Positions 7,835 through 17,165 are shown, counted from the first letter of the stretch. The stretch is DNA of 64,000 nt from Streptomyces hygroscopicus subsp. hygroscopicus (GCF_030269125.1 NZ_BSSM01000027.1:1-64000); one strand, 5' to 3'. Made by a program: numbers and translations. Notes: generated from the sequence alone by a model not told the origin.

Positions 7835-9355
7835 TTACCTCTGGAGGATCGACAGGTCCTCGTCCGTCCTCGGGACCGAGACCAGGCCGCGGTCGCTCGG
7901 CAGGGTCTGGATGGTGAAGCCGACGGGGTCGGTGGAGGCGAGGGTGCGGGAGGCGTAGACGGGGGAGCCGGAGAGGGGCTCGACCGTCAGGGCGTACGTG
8001 CCGTCGAGGCCCGAGGGGACCGGGGCGTCGACGTCCTGGGTGGTGCCGGACTTGATCGTGTAGGTCTTGGTGACCGCCGCACCGCCCCCGCTGCCCGCCG
8101 AGGCGGTGACCTTGACCGTGACCGTGGCCGTGGGCGCGGTCAGGGCGAGGGTCGTGCCCTTGGCGCTGTTGTCCGCCGCGGTGGCGCGCGCGCCGACGGG
8201 AGCCGTGGCCGGGATGAACGCGGTCTCCTGGTCCGCGCCCTTGCCCCGGACCACCCGCAGCGCGGCGACGACCGGCACCGACTGGTCCGTGGGGGTCAGC
8301 ACCAGGGAACCGGCCTCGCCGCGGGTGAGCGGGCCGAGGTCGGCCGACGTGGTCATGCCGGACTTGACGTGCAGCGTCTCGTTGCCCGCCGGGGTGATCA
8401 GGCCGTCGGGCGAGGCCAGGCGGATCTTGAGGTCGGCGTCGGCGTCGCCGGGGGTGAAGGCGATCAGGCGGACGTCGGTGGCGTCCTTGGGGATGCCGGG
8501 CAGCACCAGGCTGCCGGCCGGGTCGGCGGCCGCGGCCAGCCAGTCGCCGCCGGCCTTGTCGTCCAGCGCCTGCACGGCCGCGCCGACCCGTCCGCTGCGC
8601 ACGCTGACGTGCACGGTCAGGTCGTCCTGCCGCTCACCGGTGAGCGTGGACAGCAGGATCGGCTCGCTCGTGTGCGGCTTGACCGTGAGGTTCTCCCCCA
8701 GCGGCGACTTGATCGCGCCGTTCTTGCCGTACAGCTCGACGTCCACGACGGCGGCGGAGTCGTCCGGGTTGGTCAGGTGGACGTAGTCGGTACGGCTGTC
8801 GGCGGTGCTCGCGCCCGGGAACCAGAACTCGGTGTCCGCGGGCGTGCAGGTGACGCCCTGGAGACCGCGGCCCGTGCCGGCGGCGATGGAGGTGGTCTCC
8901 TGCACGGTCCAGCCGGGCGCGAACCTCCCGTCCGCGGTACCGATCAGCGCGGGCCCGTCGGCGCCGGAGGTGTCGCCGGTGACCGGGGTGCCGGGCGCCT
9001 TGGGGGTGAGCACCGGCTGACCGGCCGTCGTCTTGCCGCCCTTGCCCTTGCCCTTGCCCTTGCCCTCCTGCGTGCCGCCCGTGCCGTCCGCCGACTCCTC
9101 GGGGGCGGGCTGGAGTTGGCCCTTGCCGCTGCTCGGGGTGCCCTCGGTGACGGGCGTGAACGAGGTGTACGTCGTGTCCGCGATGTCCGAGACGCTGGGC
9201 GCCGGGCACAGCAGACCGGTGCGCTGCACGGGCAGTCGGGCGGCGGCGCCGGACGTGCCGGCGCCGGAGGCGGAGGGGGTGGCCAGCGCGGCGACCGCCG
9301 TGACGGCGGCCAGCGCGGTGGTGCCGGCGATCAGGGACAGGGTGGTGCGGTTCAC
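7835..9355 (-). CDS. DUF5719 family secreted protein
   Basis: A 506-aa protein with an N-terminal signal peptide or anchor: MNRTTLSLIAGTTALAAVTA, then a small-residue stretch to about residue 30. A low-complexity linker follows (residues ~75-115), including a run of alternating Lys-Gly. The rest is a beta-rich extracellular region with repeated Ala/Val/Thr strands. The GTG start overlaps the stop of the upstream giant glycosyltransferase by four bases, so the two are translationally coupled and probably act together at the cell surface. No enzyme motif is visible; an accessory role for the glycosyltransferase product is an inference. Confidence 0.82.
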   Translation of the reverse strand: MNRTTLSLIAGTTALAAVTAVAALATPSASGAGTSGAAARLPVQRTGLLCPAPSVSDIADTTYTSFTPVTEGTPSSGKGQLQPAPEESADGTGGTQEGKGKGKGKGGKTTAGQPVLTPKAPGTPVTGDTSGADGPALIGTADGRFAPGWTVQETTSIAAGTGRGLQGVTCTPADTEFWFPGASTADSRTDYVHLTNPDDSAAVVDVELYGKNGAIKSPLGENLTVKPHTSEPILLSTLTGERQDDLTVHVSVRSGRVGAAVQALDDKAGGDWLAAAADPAGSLVLPGIPKDATDVRLIAFTPGDADADLKIRLASPDGLITPAGNETLHVKSGMTTSADLGPLTRGEAGSLVLTPTDQSVPVVAALRVVRGKGADQETAFIPATAPVGARATAADNSAKGTTLALTAPTATVTVKVTASAGSGGGAAVTKTYTIKSGTTQDVDAPVPSGLDGTYALTVEPLSGSPVYASRTLASTDPVGFTIQTLPSDRGLVSVPRTDEDLSILQR

Positions 9356-12300
9356 TGCTGGCTCCCGTCGGGGCGCTCGCTGCCCGTGCCGTGGGGCTGC
9401 TGGGCGGGGTCGTAGCCCTGCTGGGCGGGGTCGTACGCCGGGTCGTAGGCATGCTGCTGGTACGCCGCCGGGTCGTACGGCCGCTGCTCGGCGTCACCGC
9501 TGTAGGCGTACGGGTCGTACGCGGCCGTTGCGTAGGGGTCGCCCTGGTACGTCTGCTGGTCGTAGCCGCCCGTCTGGTAGGCGTCGGTGCCGTAGCCCGG
9601 GTACGGGTTGTTCGCGTAGGGGGTGGCGTACGACCCGTCGGGGGTCGCGTACGACCCGTCGGGGGTCGCGTACGACTCGTCGTAGGCGGGGTCGTACGGC
9701 TGCTGGTGCGGGATCGGGGCCTCGGCCGGGGCCGGCGGCGTGTCGGGGGTCTCCCCTGTCCGCGTGTCCCCTCCGGGCATCTCCCCCGCGGGCGTCTCCG
9801 CGGCCGCCTCCTCCTCGGCCTGGGCGCGCAGGCGGCGGGCGCGGCGGCCCTCGCCCGTGGCGGCCTGGGCGGGCAGCGGCTGCTCCTCGGGGAGGTCGTC
9901 GTCCACGTCGCGGCGGCGGCCCGGCAGGGCGAGGACGACCAGGACGACGGCGAGCGCGCCCTGGACCCACAGCCAGGCGGTGTGGGTGATCGGTGCCTCG
10001 TAGGTGACGTCCAACCGGCCGCCGGTCGACGGGAGCCGGAAGCCCTGGGCCCAGCCGTCGACGGTGGTGCGGGTGAGCGGCTTGCCGTCGAGGGTGGCGG
10101 TCCAGCCGGGGGCGGCGCTGTCGGCGAGGCGCAGGACGCGGCCGTCGGAGCCGGCCGGGACGGTGGTGTGGATGTCCACCGGTCCGGCGGCCACCGGCTG
10201 CGCGCTGGAGGAGTCGACGGAGTCCGGGGTGCCGGCGGGCAGGATGACCGCGCGGGAGACCTCCTGGTCGACGCGCCACAGCGCGTTGCCGTTCTGCTGG
10301 CTGAGCCGGGCCAGGCCGGGGGTGGCGTCGAGGACGCGGGTGATGTCGCGGGGCGCGCCCTTGTGGACGAGGACGTAGCGCACGGCGAAGCCGCCGAGTT
10401 CGTCGGCCTGGTCGGCGCCGGAGCCGGCGACCAGGTTGGCGACGACCTTGTCCAGGCGTGTGTTCTCGCCGTCGGTGGCGGCCAGTTCGGCGTCGCCCAT
10501 GCGGGCGCCGGCGCCGCGCACCAGGGTGTAGCTCACGTGCGCGGGGGAGTCGCTGTCCAGGACGAGGGTGCGGGCCCGGTCGCCGGTGGTGGAGTCCTCG
10601 GCGACGAACGCGGGTACCTGGGCCGGGTCGCGGCGCTGCACGGGGCCGTCGGCGCCGCGGACCATCCAGGCGGCGGCGAGCAGCACCGGGCCCACGGCCG
10701 CGGCGAGCGCGATCAGGGCGGCGACGGGCTGGCGCCAGCCGAAGCTCTGCTCGGCCACGCGGGCGCGGGCGCCGTCGGCACCGAGGACGGCTGCGGACAG
10801 CAGCGCGATGCCGTAGACGAGGGTGGCCGGTCCGGCCCAGGCGGACCGGTTGGCGAGGACCGCGAAGACGAGGCCGATCAGGGCGACGGCCCAGGCGGTG
10901 CGGATGCCCAACTGCCGTTCGGAGCGCAGCAGCGCGGCCAGCGCGGCGAGCACGATGCCGAGGAGCAGGAGGCCGCTCGCGGTGCCGGGGCCGCCGGGGC
11001 TGGCGCCGAGCAGGTCCAGCGCGGAGGCGGACGAGGCGCCGTACACCAGGCCCGCTTCCTGGAAGAAGCCGGTCGGCAGCAGGGTCAGCGACCAGGGGGC
11101 GAGGAGCAGCAGCGGGGTGCCGAGCTGGACGAGCAGGCGCAGGCCGTGGGCGACCAGGTCGGCGCGGCGCAGCACGAGCACGCCGAGGCCGAGGATCAGC
11201 GCGATGGGCCAGACGATCGGGGTGAAGGCGGTGGTGAGGGTCAGCAGCAGTGCGTACGCCCAGGTGGCGCGCCAGCTGCCGCGGGCGCCGGTGCGGCTGG
11301 TGAGGCCGCCGGCGGCGATGCCCGCGCGGGCGATCAGCGGCAGCAGCACGGCGAGTACGGCGGTGCCGATGCGGCCGCCGGCCAGGGCGCCGGTGGTGGC
11401 GGGCAGGAAGGCGTAGGCGATGGCCGCCCAGGCGCGCAGCAACCGGGAGGCGACCAGGGGCCGGGAGGCGAAGTAGGCGGTGAACCCGGCGAGCGGCACC
11501 GAGCAGACCAGCAGCACGGTGACGGCGAGTCCGGTGGAGCCGAACAGCAGGGTGGCCAGGGTGGCGACGAGCGCGAGGTAGGGCGGTGCGGCGGGGGTGC
11601 CGCCGGCGCCGACCGGGTGCCAGGCGTCGGCGAAGCGGGACCACAGTTCGCCCGCGCCCGCCGGGGCGGGCAGCAGGGCGCCGCCGCCGAGTGCGCCGCC
11701 GGAGAGCAGGGCACGGCAGGCGACCAGGGAGATGACCAGCAGTGCGAGGAAGAGGACCGGTCCCGGTCTGCGGGCGATGCGCTTGAGCCGGACGAACTGC
11801 TCGACCTCCAGGAAGTCGGCGTCGTCGCCGCCGGGCCCGGACTCCGCGGCGCCGCCGTGCCGGCCGGCCGAGGAGGTGTCGGTGTCGGAGCCGCCCGTGA
11901 AGTTGCCCGCGAACTGTTCGACGGTGGCGCGGATGGTGGCGCCGGGCGGCGGGAAGAGGCGGCGCAGTTCGTCCTTGTCGATCCGCGGGGTGCCGCGGCG
12001 GCGACGGGCGGCGATGATCCGCTCGGGCCGCAACAGGGTGCCCAGCAGACCGCGGATCTCGTCCACGGCCTGGCCGGGGACCTTGCCGACGAGGTAGGCG
12101 ACGGTCCGCAGCAGGGTGCCGAGGACGAGCCGCAACAGCACCCAGGGCAGCGCCGCGGTGCGGGTGTTGGCGAGCAGGGTGTGGACGGCGCCGGCCTTGT
12201 CGACCTTGTGCGGGGAGGCGGCGGTGCGGCCCACGCAGTCGACGGTACGGCGCTCGCGGGAGGCGGCCTCGGCGTGTCGCACGACCGCGTCGGGGGCGAT

Positions 12301-13170
12301 CAGGACGCGGTGGCCCGCGAGATGGGCACGCCAGCACAGGTCGACGTCGTCGCGCATCAGGGGCAGCCGGCGGTCGAAGCCGCCGAGCTGTTCGAAGACG
12401 TCGCGGCGGATCAGCATGCCGGCGGTGGAGACGGACAGCACGGTACGGACGTGGTCGTGCTGGCCCTGGTCCTGTTCGCGGCGGTCCAGGCCGGTCCAGC
12501 GGCGGCCGGAGTTGGCGATGGAGACGCCGACCTCCAGCAGCTGCCTGCGGTCGTACCAGCCGCGGAGCTTGGGGCCCACGACGGCCACGTCGTCGCGGCC
12601 CAGTTCGAGTTCGTTCTCCACGACCCGGAGCAGCTGTGCCAGGGCGTCGGGTTCGGGTGCGCAGTCGTCGTGCAGCAGCCAGAGCCACTGGACCGGTTCG
12701 CCGTAGGGCAGGTCCGGGAGGTCGTAGGCGTCGTCGCGCCAGGTGCGGGTGACCGGGTCCCAGCCGCTGGGGCGCTTGAGGTACGGCAGTTCGTCCGGGG
12801 TGAGGACGGGGGCGGTGCGACTCGCCTCCTCGACGGCCTGGCCGAAGCCGGTGCGGCGGGCGAGGTGCAGCACGCCCGCGTCGCCGAGGGCTTCGCCGAG
12901 CATCCGGGCGGAGTCGTCCGCGCTGCCGGTGTCGGCGGCCACCGCCTGCTGGACGGGGCGCTCCTGGCCGAGCAGCCCGGCGAGCGCGTCGGGCAGCCAG
13001 CGGGCGCCGTCGTGGGAGACGAGGACGGCCGTGACCACATGGCGCGGAAACTCGGGGGGGCCGGCCGGGTCGACCGCCGGACGGGCCGGGTCGAGCGCCG
13101 CCGGACGGGCTGGGTCGAACGCTGCTGCGGCGGCCGGGTCTTGGGCCGCCGTATGGCTGTGCACGGACAT
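9352..13170 (-). CDS. Giant membrane-bound family 2 glycosyltransferase
   Basis: A 1272-aa protein. Residues ~40-400 form a GT2 (GT-A fold) catalytic domain with HVVTAVLVSHDGARWLPDAL, the metal/nucleotide-sugar motif LWLLHDDCAPEPDAL (Asp168-Asp169) and a MRDDVDLCWRAHLAGHRVLI acceptor-loop. From ~470 to ~830 there are about a dozen hydrophobic segments, followed by an extracytoplasmic domain to ~1080 and a last membrane helix (HTAWLWVQGALAVVLVVLAL). The final ~190 residues are a predicted cytosolic Tyr/Pro/Asp/Gln-rich tail with short repeats. This layout suits polymerising cell-envelope glycosyltransferases of actinobacteria. The substrate is unknown. The ATG at 13170 has no strong ribosome binding site. 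Confidence 0.87.
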   Translation of the reverse strand: MSVHSHTAAQDPAAAAAFDPARPAALDPARPAVDPAGPPEFPRHVVTAVLVSHDGARWLPDALAGLLGQERPVQQAVAADTGSADDSARMLGEALGDAGVLHLARRTGFGQAVEEASRTAPVLTPDELPYLKRPSGWDPVTRTWRDDAYDLPDLPYGEPVQWLWLLHDDCAPEPDALAQLLRVVENELELGRDDVAVVGPKLRGWYDRRQLLEVGVSIANSGRRWTGLDRREQDQGQHDHVRTVLSVSTAGMLIRRDVFEQLGGFDRRLPLMRDDVDLCWRAHLAGHRVLIAPDAVVRHAEAASRERRTVDCVGRTAASPHKVDKAGAVHTLLANTRTAALPWVLLRLVLGTLLRTVAYLVGKVPGQAVDEIRGLLGTLLRPERIIAARRRRGTPRIDKDELRRLFPPPGATIRATVEQFAGNFTGGSDTDTSSAGRHGGAAESGPGGDDADFLEVEQFVRLKRIARRPGPVLFLALLVISLVACRALLSGGALGGGALLPAPAGAGELWSRFADAWHPVGAGGTPAAPPYLALVATLATLLFGSTGLAVTVLLVCSVPLAGFTAYFASRPLVASRLLRAWAAIAYAFLPATTGALAGGRIGTAVLAVLLPLIARAGIAAGGLTSRTGARGSWRATWAYALLLTLTTAFTPIVWPIALILGLGVLVLRRADLVAHGLRLLVQLGTPLLLLAPWSLTLLPTGFFQEAGLVYGASSASALDLLGASPGGPGTASGLLLLGIVLAALAALLRSERQLGIRTAWAVALIGLVFAVLANRSAWAGPATLVYGIALLSAAVLGADGARARVAEQSFGWRQPVAALIALAAAVGPVLLAAAWMVRGADGPVQRRDPAQVPAFVAEDSTTGDRARTLVLDSDSPAHVSYTLVRGAGARMGDAELAATDGENTRLDKVVANLVAGSGADQADELGGFAVRYVLVHKGAPRDITRVLDATPGLARLSQQNGNALWRVDQEVSRAVILPAGTPDSVDSSSAQPVAAGPVDIHTTVPAGSDGRVLRLADSAAPGWTATLDGKPLTRTTVDGWAQGFRLPSTGGRLDVTYEAPITHTAWLWVQGALAVVLVVLALPGRRRDVDDDLPEEQPLPAQAATGEGRRARRLRAQAEEEAAAETPAGEMPGGDTRTGETPDTPPAPAEAPIPHQQPYDPAYDESYATPDGSYATPDGSYATPYANNPYPGYGTDAYQTGGYDQQTYQGDPYATAAYDPYAYSGDAEQRPYDPAAYQQHAYDPAYDPAQQGYDPAQQPHGTGSERPDGSQQ
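9627..9684 (-). repeat. 21-bp in-frame tandem repeats in the glycosyltransferase tail
   Basis: Two exact 21-base units (9627-9647 and 9648-9668) and a partial third encode the heptad ATPDGSY. They lie in a longer Tyr-rich region (about 9375-9710) with looser YDPA repeats. Because the unit is a multiple of three, copy-number change leaves the reading frame intact. Confidence 0.8.
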
Positions 13171-13291
13171 CGAGGTACGGGCCCCGGTTCGCTGGACTGC
13201 GGTGGACGCCTGTGTCCCCTGGGCCTCGATGGGCTCGCGGGGACAGCGGGGCGTCTCGGACGAGCGACCACACTATCGGCTGCCCACGACG

Positions 13292-13332
13292 ACGGCCCGC
13301 CGCCTGTGGACAACCCACGGGCGACGGGCCGT
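13292..13332 (-). terminator. Terminator downstream of whiB
   Basis: A long imperfect hairpin: an outer 8-bp stem (13292-13299 with 13325-13332) and an inner 9-bp stem (13301-13309 with 13315-13323) separated by one mismatch, with a five-base loop. It lies 63 nt past the whiB stop and before the glycosyltransferase start. Streptomyces terminators often lack a T run, as here. Confidence 0.6.
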
Positions 13333-13394
13333 TCGTGATGTTTTCTCGGGTATGGCGTGGGTATGTACCGGGTGCCCGCGGTGCTGGTGCGCGG

Positions 13395-13658
13395 TCAGAC
13401 GGCGGCCTTCTTCAGCCGGCGGCGCTCCCGCTCGGACAGACCGCCCCAGATGCCGAAGCGCTCGTCGTTGGCGAGGGCGTACTCGAGGCATTCGGAGCGG
13501 ACCTCGCAGGCGAGGCAGACCTTCTTCGCCTCTCTGGTGGAGCCGCCCTTCTCGGGGAAGAAGGACTCGGGGTCGGTCTGGGCGCACAGCGCGCGCTCCT
13601 GCCAGCCGAGTTCCTCGTCCGCGTCGTCGACCAGCAGTTGCTGCACCAGCTCGGTCAT
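13395..13658 (-). CDS. whiB: WhiB developmental transcription factor
   Basis: An 87-aa protein starting MTELVQQLLVDDADEELGWQ. It holds the four-cysteine [4Fe-4S] ligand set of the Wbl family: ALCAQTDPESFF, then VCLACEVRSECLEYAL (C-x2-C-x5-C), the G[I/V]WGG turn (RFGIWGGLSERERR) and a basic C-terminus (RRRLKKAAV). Wbl proteins bind DNA with a sigma-factor partner; WhiB acts together with WhiA to trigger sporulation septation in aerial hyphae. Sequence and gene position agree with S. coelicolor whiB from memory. The ATG at 13658 gives the canonical length; a longer frame upstream is excluded because it runs through the promoter. Confidence 0.93.
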   Translation of the reverse strand: MTELVQQLLVDDADEELGWQERALCAQTDPESFFPEKGGSTREAKKVCLACEVRSECLEYALANDERFGIWGGLSERERRRLKKAAV

Positions 13659-13730
13659 GTGCGCCCCTCGTCTGTCTTTCACGTCCCCGTGCGTAGCCGT
13701 TACCGATTTCGGCTGAACGACACGAGTGAA

Positions 13731-13760
13731 ATTACAAGTGTGCTGCTCCGGGCGAGTCAA
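13731..13760 (-). promoter_or_regulatory. whiB: Probable whiB promoter
   Basis: On the minus strand TTGACT (13760-13755) is followed after 18 bases by TGTAAT (13736-13731), a good match to a housekeeping-type promoter. Transcription would start near 13724, leaving a leader of about 65 nt before the whiB ATG. The S. coelicolor gene is known to have more than one promoter; only this one is visible to me. Confidence 0.5.
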
Positions 13761-14273
13761 GCTGAGATCTGCTATTGGGCCCGTTATTCACTCTGCGGAA
13801 CCAAGGCCATGCGGAAAGTGTTCAAATCGGCATAAACCCCGACACCCGTCCAGTCCATGAAGGAAGACGCCCTGACGTTCGATCGCGTTGCACACGGCCC
13901 GCCGTACGCTCGGATGTGCCCCATGTGTCCCCAGGTCCCGGGAAGCAAACCTCCCCTCCGCCAGATGCCCCGGATGGGATGAAACGCATCCCACATAACG
14001 GTCATCGAGTTGACAGCACAGGTGTGAACCGTTGTCCTAGGGGGCATGCTCGCGAACTCGGTTTCCACCTCAACCCGCACCGCCGGGTCCCACGGTGCTG
14101 CCCGGGGCCGCTGTAGCTGTTGTCGCTGTTCCAGCTGTTGAGCCGGCCTCTCCCCCTTCTTCCGGGCCCCCGCTCCGGCTGCCGCCGACGCCGCGCACCG
14201 CGCGGACTCGGTCGTATCTCCTTCGCGGCCCCCTTCCGGGCTCCACCCTTCTGCCGAGGAACCAGCGCACCCC
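13761..14273. other. Long divergent spacer between whiB and the cupin gene
   Basis: More than 500 bases without a firm gene. It includes an A+T-richer part (13780-14040), compatible with several regulatory sites for whiB. TTGACA at 14010-14015 is a consensus -35 element facing the cupin gene, with only a weak -10 candidate (TGTCCT, 14033-14038). A 60-codon open frame (14095-14277) overlaps the next gene's ATG but is Pro/Ala-rich and unconvincing. Confidence 0.4.
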
Positions 14274-14792
14274 ATGAACAGCGACAACGACCTCCAGATC
14301 GCCGGTGACCTCCTCGAGGTCGCGCACCTGCTCCAGCCGCCGCGCGAGCACCCGGCCACGGTCGCCGAGTTCGCCGGCCTGGCCCGCGCCATCGCCGCCG
14401 ACCGCGCCCAGTGGGCGGACCTGGTGCGCTACGACGCCACCACCCGCTGGTACCACCGGCTGCGCACCGGTCCCGGCTACGAGGTCTGGTTGCTGTCCTG
14501 GGTGCCGGGACAGGGCAGCGGGCGGCACGACCACGGCCGTTCCTCCGGCGTCCTCACCGTGCTGGCGGGCACGCTCACCGAGCACACCCGGCGCGGCAGC
14601 CGCGCACTCACGCCCGGCGCGCAACGGGTGTTCGCGCCGGGGTACGCACACGAGGTCCTCAACGACGCGCTGGAGCCGGCGGTCAGCCTGCACATCTATT
14701 ACCCGGGTCTCACCGAGATGCCGATGCTCCCCGCGGCGCACGCCGGGGCGCACGCCTCCCCGTTCTGCGAAGCGCGTCCGGTGACTGGCTGA
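14274..14792 (+). CDS. Cysteine dioxygenase family protein (cupin)
   Basis: A 172-aa cupin of the cysteine dioxygenase type I family, expected to oxidise a thiol such as cysteine to the sulfinate with Fe(II) and O2. The iron-binding His residues are visible in SGRHDHGRSSGVLTVLAGTL (HxH) and in APGYAHEVLNDALEPAVSLH. The region YEVWLLSWVPGQGSGRHDHG is characteristic. The substrate may be cysteine, 3-mercaptopropionate or another thiol; the sequence alone does not decide. It stands alone between whiB and cofD, with a 34-nt gap to cofD, and could be co-transcribed with the F420 genes. Confidence 0.85.
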   Translation: MNSDNDLQIAGDLLEVAHLLQPPREHPATVAEFAGLARAIAADRAQWADLVRYDATTRWYHRLRTGPGYEVWLLSWVPGQGSGRHDHGRSSGVLTVLAGTLTEHTRRGSRALTPGAQRVFAPGYAHEVLNDALEPAVSLHIYYPGLTEMPMLPAAHAGAHASPFCEARPVTG

Positions 14793-14826
14793 CGCGTTGT
14801 CCGACCCTCCTGCAAGACTGGTCCCC

Positions 14827-15786
14827 ATGCGCATTGTGGTTCTGGCAGGCGGCATCGGTGGTGCCCGTTTCCTGCGCGGTCTCAAGCAGGCCGCGCCGGA
14901 CTCGGACGTCACGGTGATCGGCAACACCGGCGACGACATCCACCTCTTCGGGCTCAAGGTCTGCCCCGACCTCGACACGGTGATGTACACGCTGGGCGGC
15001 GGCATCAACGAGGAGCAGGGCTGGGGGCGGTCCGACGAGACCTTCCACCTCAAGGAGGAACTGGCGGCCTACGGCGTCGGACCCGAGTGGTTCGGGCTCG
15101 GCGACCGGGACTTCGCCACGCACATCGTGCGGACGCAGATGCTCGGCGCCGGTTATCCGCTGAGCGCGGTCACCGAGGCGCTGTGCGACCGGTGGAAGCC
15201 GGGTGTGAGGCTGATCCCGATGACCGACGACCGCGTGGAGACGCACGTGGCCGTCGAGGTCGACGGCGAGCGCAAGGCGGTCCACTTCCAGGAGTACTGG
15301 GTGCGGATGCGGGCCGCCGTGCCCGCCGAGGCCGTGGTCCCGGTCGGCGCCGAGCACTCCAAGCCGGCCCCGGGCGTCCTGGAGGCCATCGCCGAGGCGG
15401 ACGTCATCCTCTTCCCGCCGTCCAACCCGATCGTGTCCATCGGCACGATCCTCGCCGTCCCCGGCATCAGGGAGGCCATCGCGGAGGCGGGCGTGCCGGT
15501 GGTCGGCCTGTCCCCCATCGTCGGCGACGCGCCGGTGCGCGGCATGGCCGACAAGGTGCTCGCCGCGGTCGGCGTGGAGGCCACGGCCGCCGCGGTCGCC
15601 GAGCACTACGGCTCGGGCCTGCTGGACGGCTGGCTGGTCGACACCGTGGACGCGGCGGCGGTCGAGCGCGTGGAGGCCGACGGCATCCGCTGCCGTGCCG
15701 TACCGCTGATGATGACCGACGTGGCCGCGGCCGCGCAGATGGCGCGGGAGGCGCTGGCGCTGGCCGAGGAGGTGCGGGGCGCGTGA
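14827..15786 (+). CDS. cofD: 2-phospho-L-lactate transferase (F420 biosynthesis)
   Basis: Also called FbiA. Transfers a phospholactate/phosphoenolpyruvate-derived unit from its guanylyl-activated form onto the deazaflavin Fo to build the F420-0 core. The 319-aa product begins MRIVVLAGGIGGARFLRGL, the family's nucleotide-binding start, followed by GNTGDDIHLFGLKVCPDLDT and FPPSNPIVSIGTILAVPGIR, all typical. The ATG at 14827 is chosen over an upstream TTG because it starts exactly at the conserved beta strand. Its stop overlaps the start of fbiB by four bases, so the two are translationally coupled. Confidence 0.95.
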   Translation: MRIVVLAGGIGGARFLRGLKQAAPDSDVTVIGNTGDDIHLFGLKVCPDLDTVMYTLGGGINEEQGWGRSDETFHLKEELAAYGVGPEWFGLGDRDFATHIVRTQMLGAGYPLSAVTEALCDRWKPGVRLIPMTDDRVETHVAVEVDGERKAVHFQEYWVRMRAAVPAEAVVPVGAEHSKPAPGVLEAIAEADVILFPPSNPIVSIGTILAVPGIREAIAEAGVPVVGLSPIVGDAPVRGMADKVLAAVGVEATAAAVAEHYGSGLLDGWLVDTVDAAAVERVEADGIRCRAVPLMMTDVAAAAQMAREALALAEEVRGA

Positions 15787-17099
15787 GCGGGGACCGCGCG
15801 GAGCCTCCCGCGTTCCAGGTCTGGGCGCCGGCCGGTTTCCCCGAGGTCCAGCGGGGCGACGACCTCGCCAAGCTGATCGCCGCCGCGGAGCCCGCTCTGG
15901 CCGACGGGGACGTGGTGGTCGTCACGTCCAAGATCGTGTCCAAGGCCGAGGGCCGGATCCTCCGGGCCGCGGACCGGGAGGCCGCGATCGACGCGGAGAC
16001 GGTGCGGGTGGTGGCCCGGCGGGGCGCCCTGCGGATCGTGGAGAACCGGCAGGGCCTGGTCATGGCCGCGGCCGGGGTCGACGCGTCCAACACCCCCGCC
16101 GGGACCGTGCTGTTGCTGCCCGAGGACCCGGACGCCTCCGCCCGAGCGATCCGGGACGGCCTCCGGGACGTCCTGGGGGTCGAGGTCGGGGTGATCGTCA
16201 GTGACACCTTCGGGCGCCCCTGGCGCGCGGGGCTGACGGACGTGGCGATCGGCGCCGCCGGGCTGCGGGTGCTGGACGACCTGCGCGGGGGCACGGACGC
16301 GTACGGCAATCCGCTCAGCGCCACCGTGGTGGCCACGGCGGACGAGCTGGCCGCGGCCGGTGACCTGGTCAAGGGCAAGGCCGAGGGGCGGCCGGTCGCG
16401 GTGGTGCGGGGCCTGTCCCAGGTGGTGGACGCGGACGCCGGCGCGGGCGCGCGGGCGCTGGTGCGCGGCGCGGCCGACGACATGTTCCGGCTCGGGACGT
16501 CCGAGGCGGTCCGCGAGGCCGTGACCCTGAGGCGCACCGTCAGGGCGTTCACCGAGGATCCGGTGGACCCGGGTGCGGTACGGCGGGCGGTGGCGGCGGC
16601 CGTGACCGCGCCGGCGCCGCACCACACGACGCCCTGGCGGTTCGTGCTGCTGGAGTCGGCCGGGTCGCGGCAGCGGCTGCTGGACGCGATGCGGGACGCC
16701 TGGATCGCCGACCTGCGCCGGGACGGCAGGAGCGAGGAGTCCATCGCCAAGCGGGTGCGGCGCGGCGATGTGCTGCGGAACGCGCCGTATCTGGCGGTGC
16801 CGTGCCTCGTCATGGACGGCTCGCACCACTACGGGGACGAGCGGCGGGACGCGGCCGAACGGGAGATGTTCGTCGTCGCCATGGGCGCGGGCGTACAGAA
16901 CTTCCTGGTCGCGCTGGCCGGTGAACGGCTCGGCTCGGCGTGGGTGTCGTCCACGATGTTCTGCCGGGACGTGGTGCGCGAGGCGCTCGGGCTGCCTCCG
17001 GGGTGGGACCCGATGGGCGCGGTGGCGATCGGTCATCCGGCAGAGGCACCGCGGCCTCGGGGGGACCGGGACGCGGGAGCGTTCGTCGAGGTGCGGTGA
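15783..17099 (+). CDS. fbiB: Bifunctional F420-0:gamma-glutamyl ligase / FMN-binding protein
   Basis: A 438-aa fusion. Residues ~1-245 are the CofE-like glutamyl ligase that adds the poly-gamma-glutamate tail to F420 (DVVVVTSKIVSKAEGR, SDTFGRPWRAGLTDVAIG). Residues ~250-438 are a nitroreductase-fold FMN domain (RRTVRAFTEDPVDPGAVRRA, ...GAGVQNFLVALAGERLGSAW), which in actinobacteria reduces dehydro-F420-0. The start is the GTG at 15783 overlapping the cofD stop (GTGA). With cofD it provides the late steps of F420 synthesis; F420 serves many reductases in Streptomyces, including those of antibiotic pathways. Confidence 0.95.
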   Translation: MSGDRAEPPAFQVWAPAGFPEVQRGDDLAKLIAAAEPALADGDVVVVTSKIVSKAEGRILRAADREAAIDAETVRVVARRGALRIVENRQGLVMAAAGVDASNTPAGTVLLLPEDPDASARAIRDGLRDVLGVEVGVIVSDTFGRPWRAGLTDVAIGAAGLRVLDDLRGGTDAYGNPLSATVVATADELAAAGDLVKGKAEGRPVAVVRGLSQVVDADAGAGARALVRGAADDMFRLGTSEAVREAVTLRRTVRAFTEDPVDPGAVRRAVAAAVTAPAPHHTTPWRFVLLESAGSRQRLLDAMRDAWIADLRRDGRSEESIAKRVRRGDVLRNAPYLAVPCLVMDGSHHYGDERRDAAEREMFVVAMGAGVQNFLVALAGERLGSAWVSSTMFCRDVVREALGLPPGWDPMGAVAIGHPAEAPRPRGDRDAGAFVEVR

Positions 17100-17165
17100 G
17101 GACGGGACGAGGGCCTAGTCTCGAAGGACGGCATCGACGGCACCGGCGTTTCGAGGATCTGATCC

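Noticed and set aside
9391..13338. A 1315-codon open frame on the plus strand
   Set aside because: It is antisense to the giant glycosyltransferase, reads as Gly/Ala/Val/Arg-rich low-complexity sequence and arises from the third-position GC bias of the real gene.
14095..14277. A 60-codon leader gene overlapping the cupin start
   Set aside because: The overlap is suggestive, but the peptide is Pro/Ala-rich, starts without a ribosome binding site and has no conserved look.
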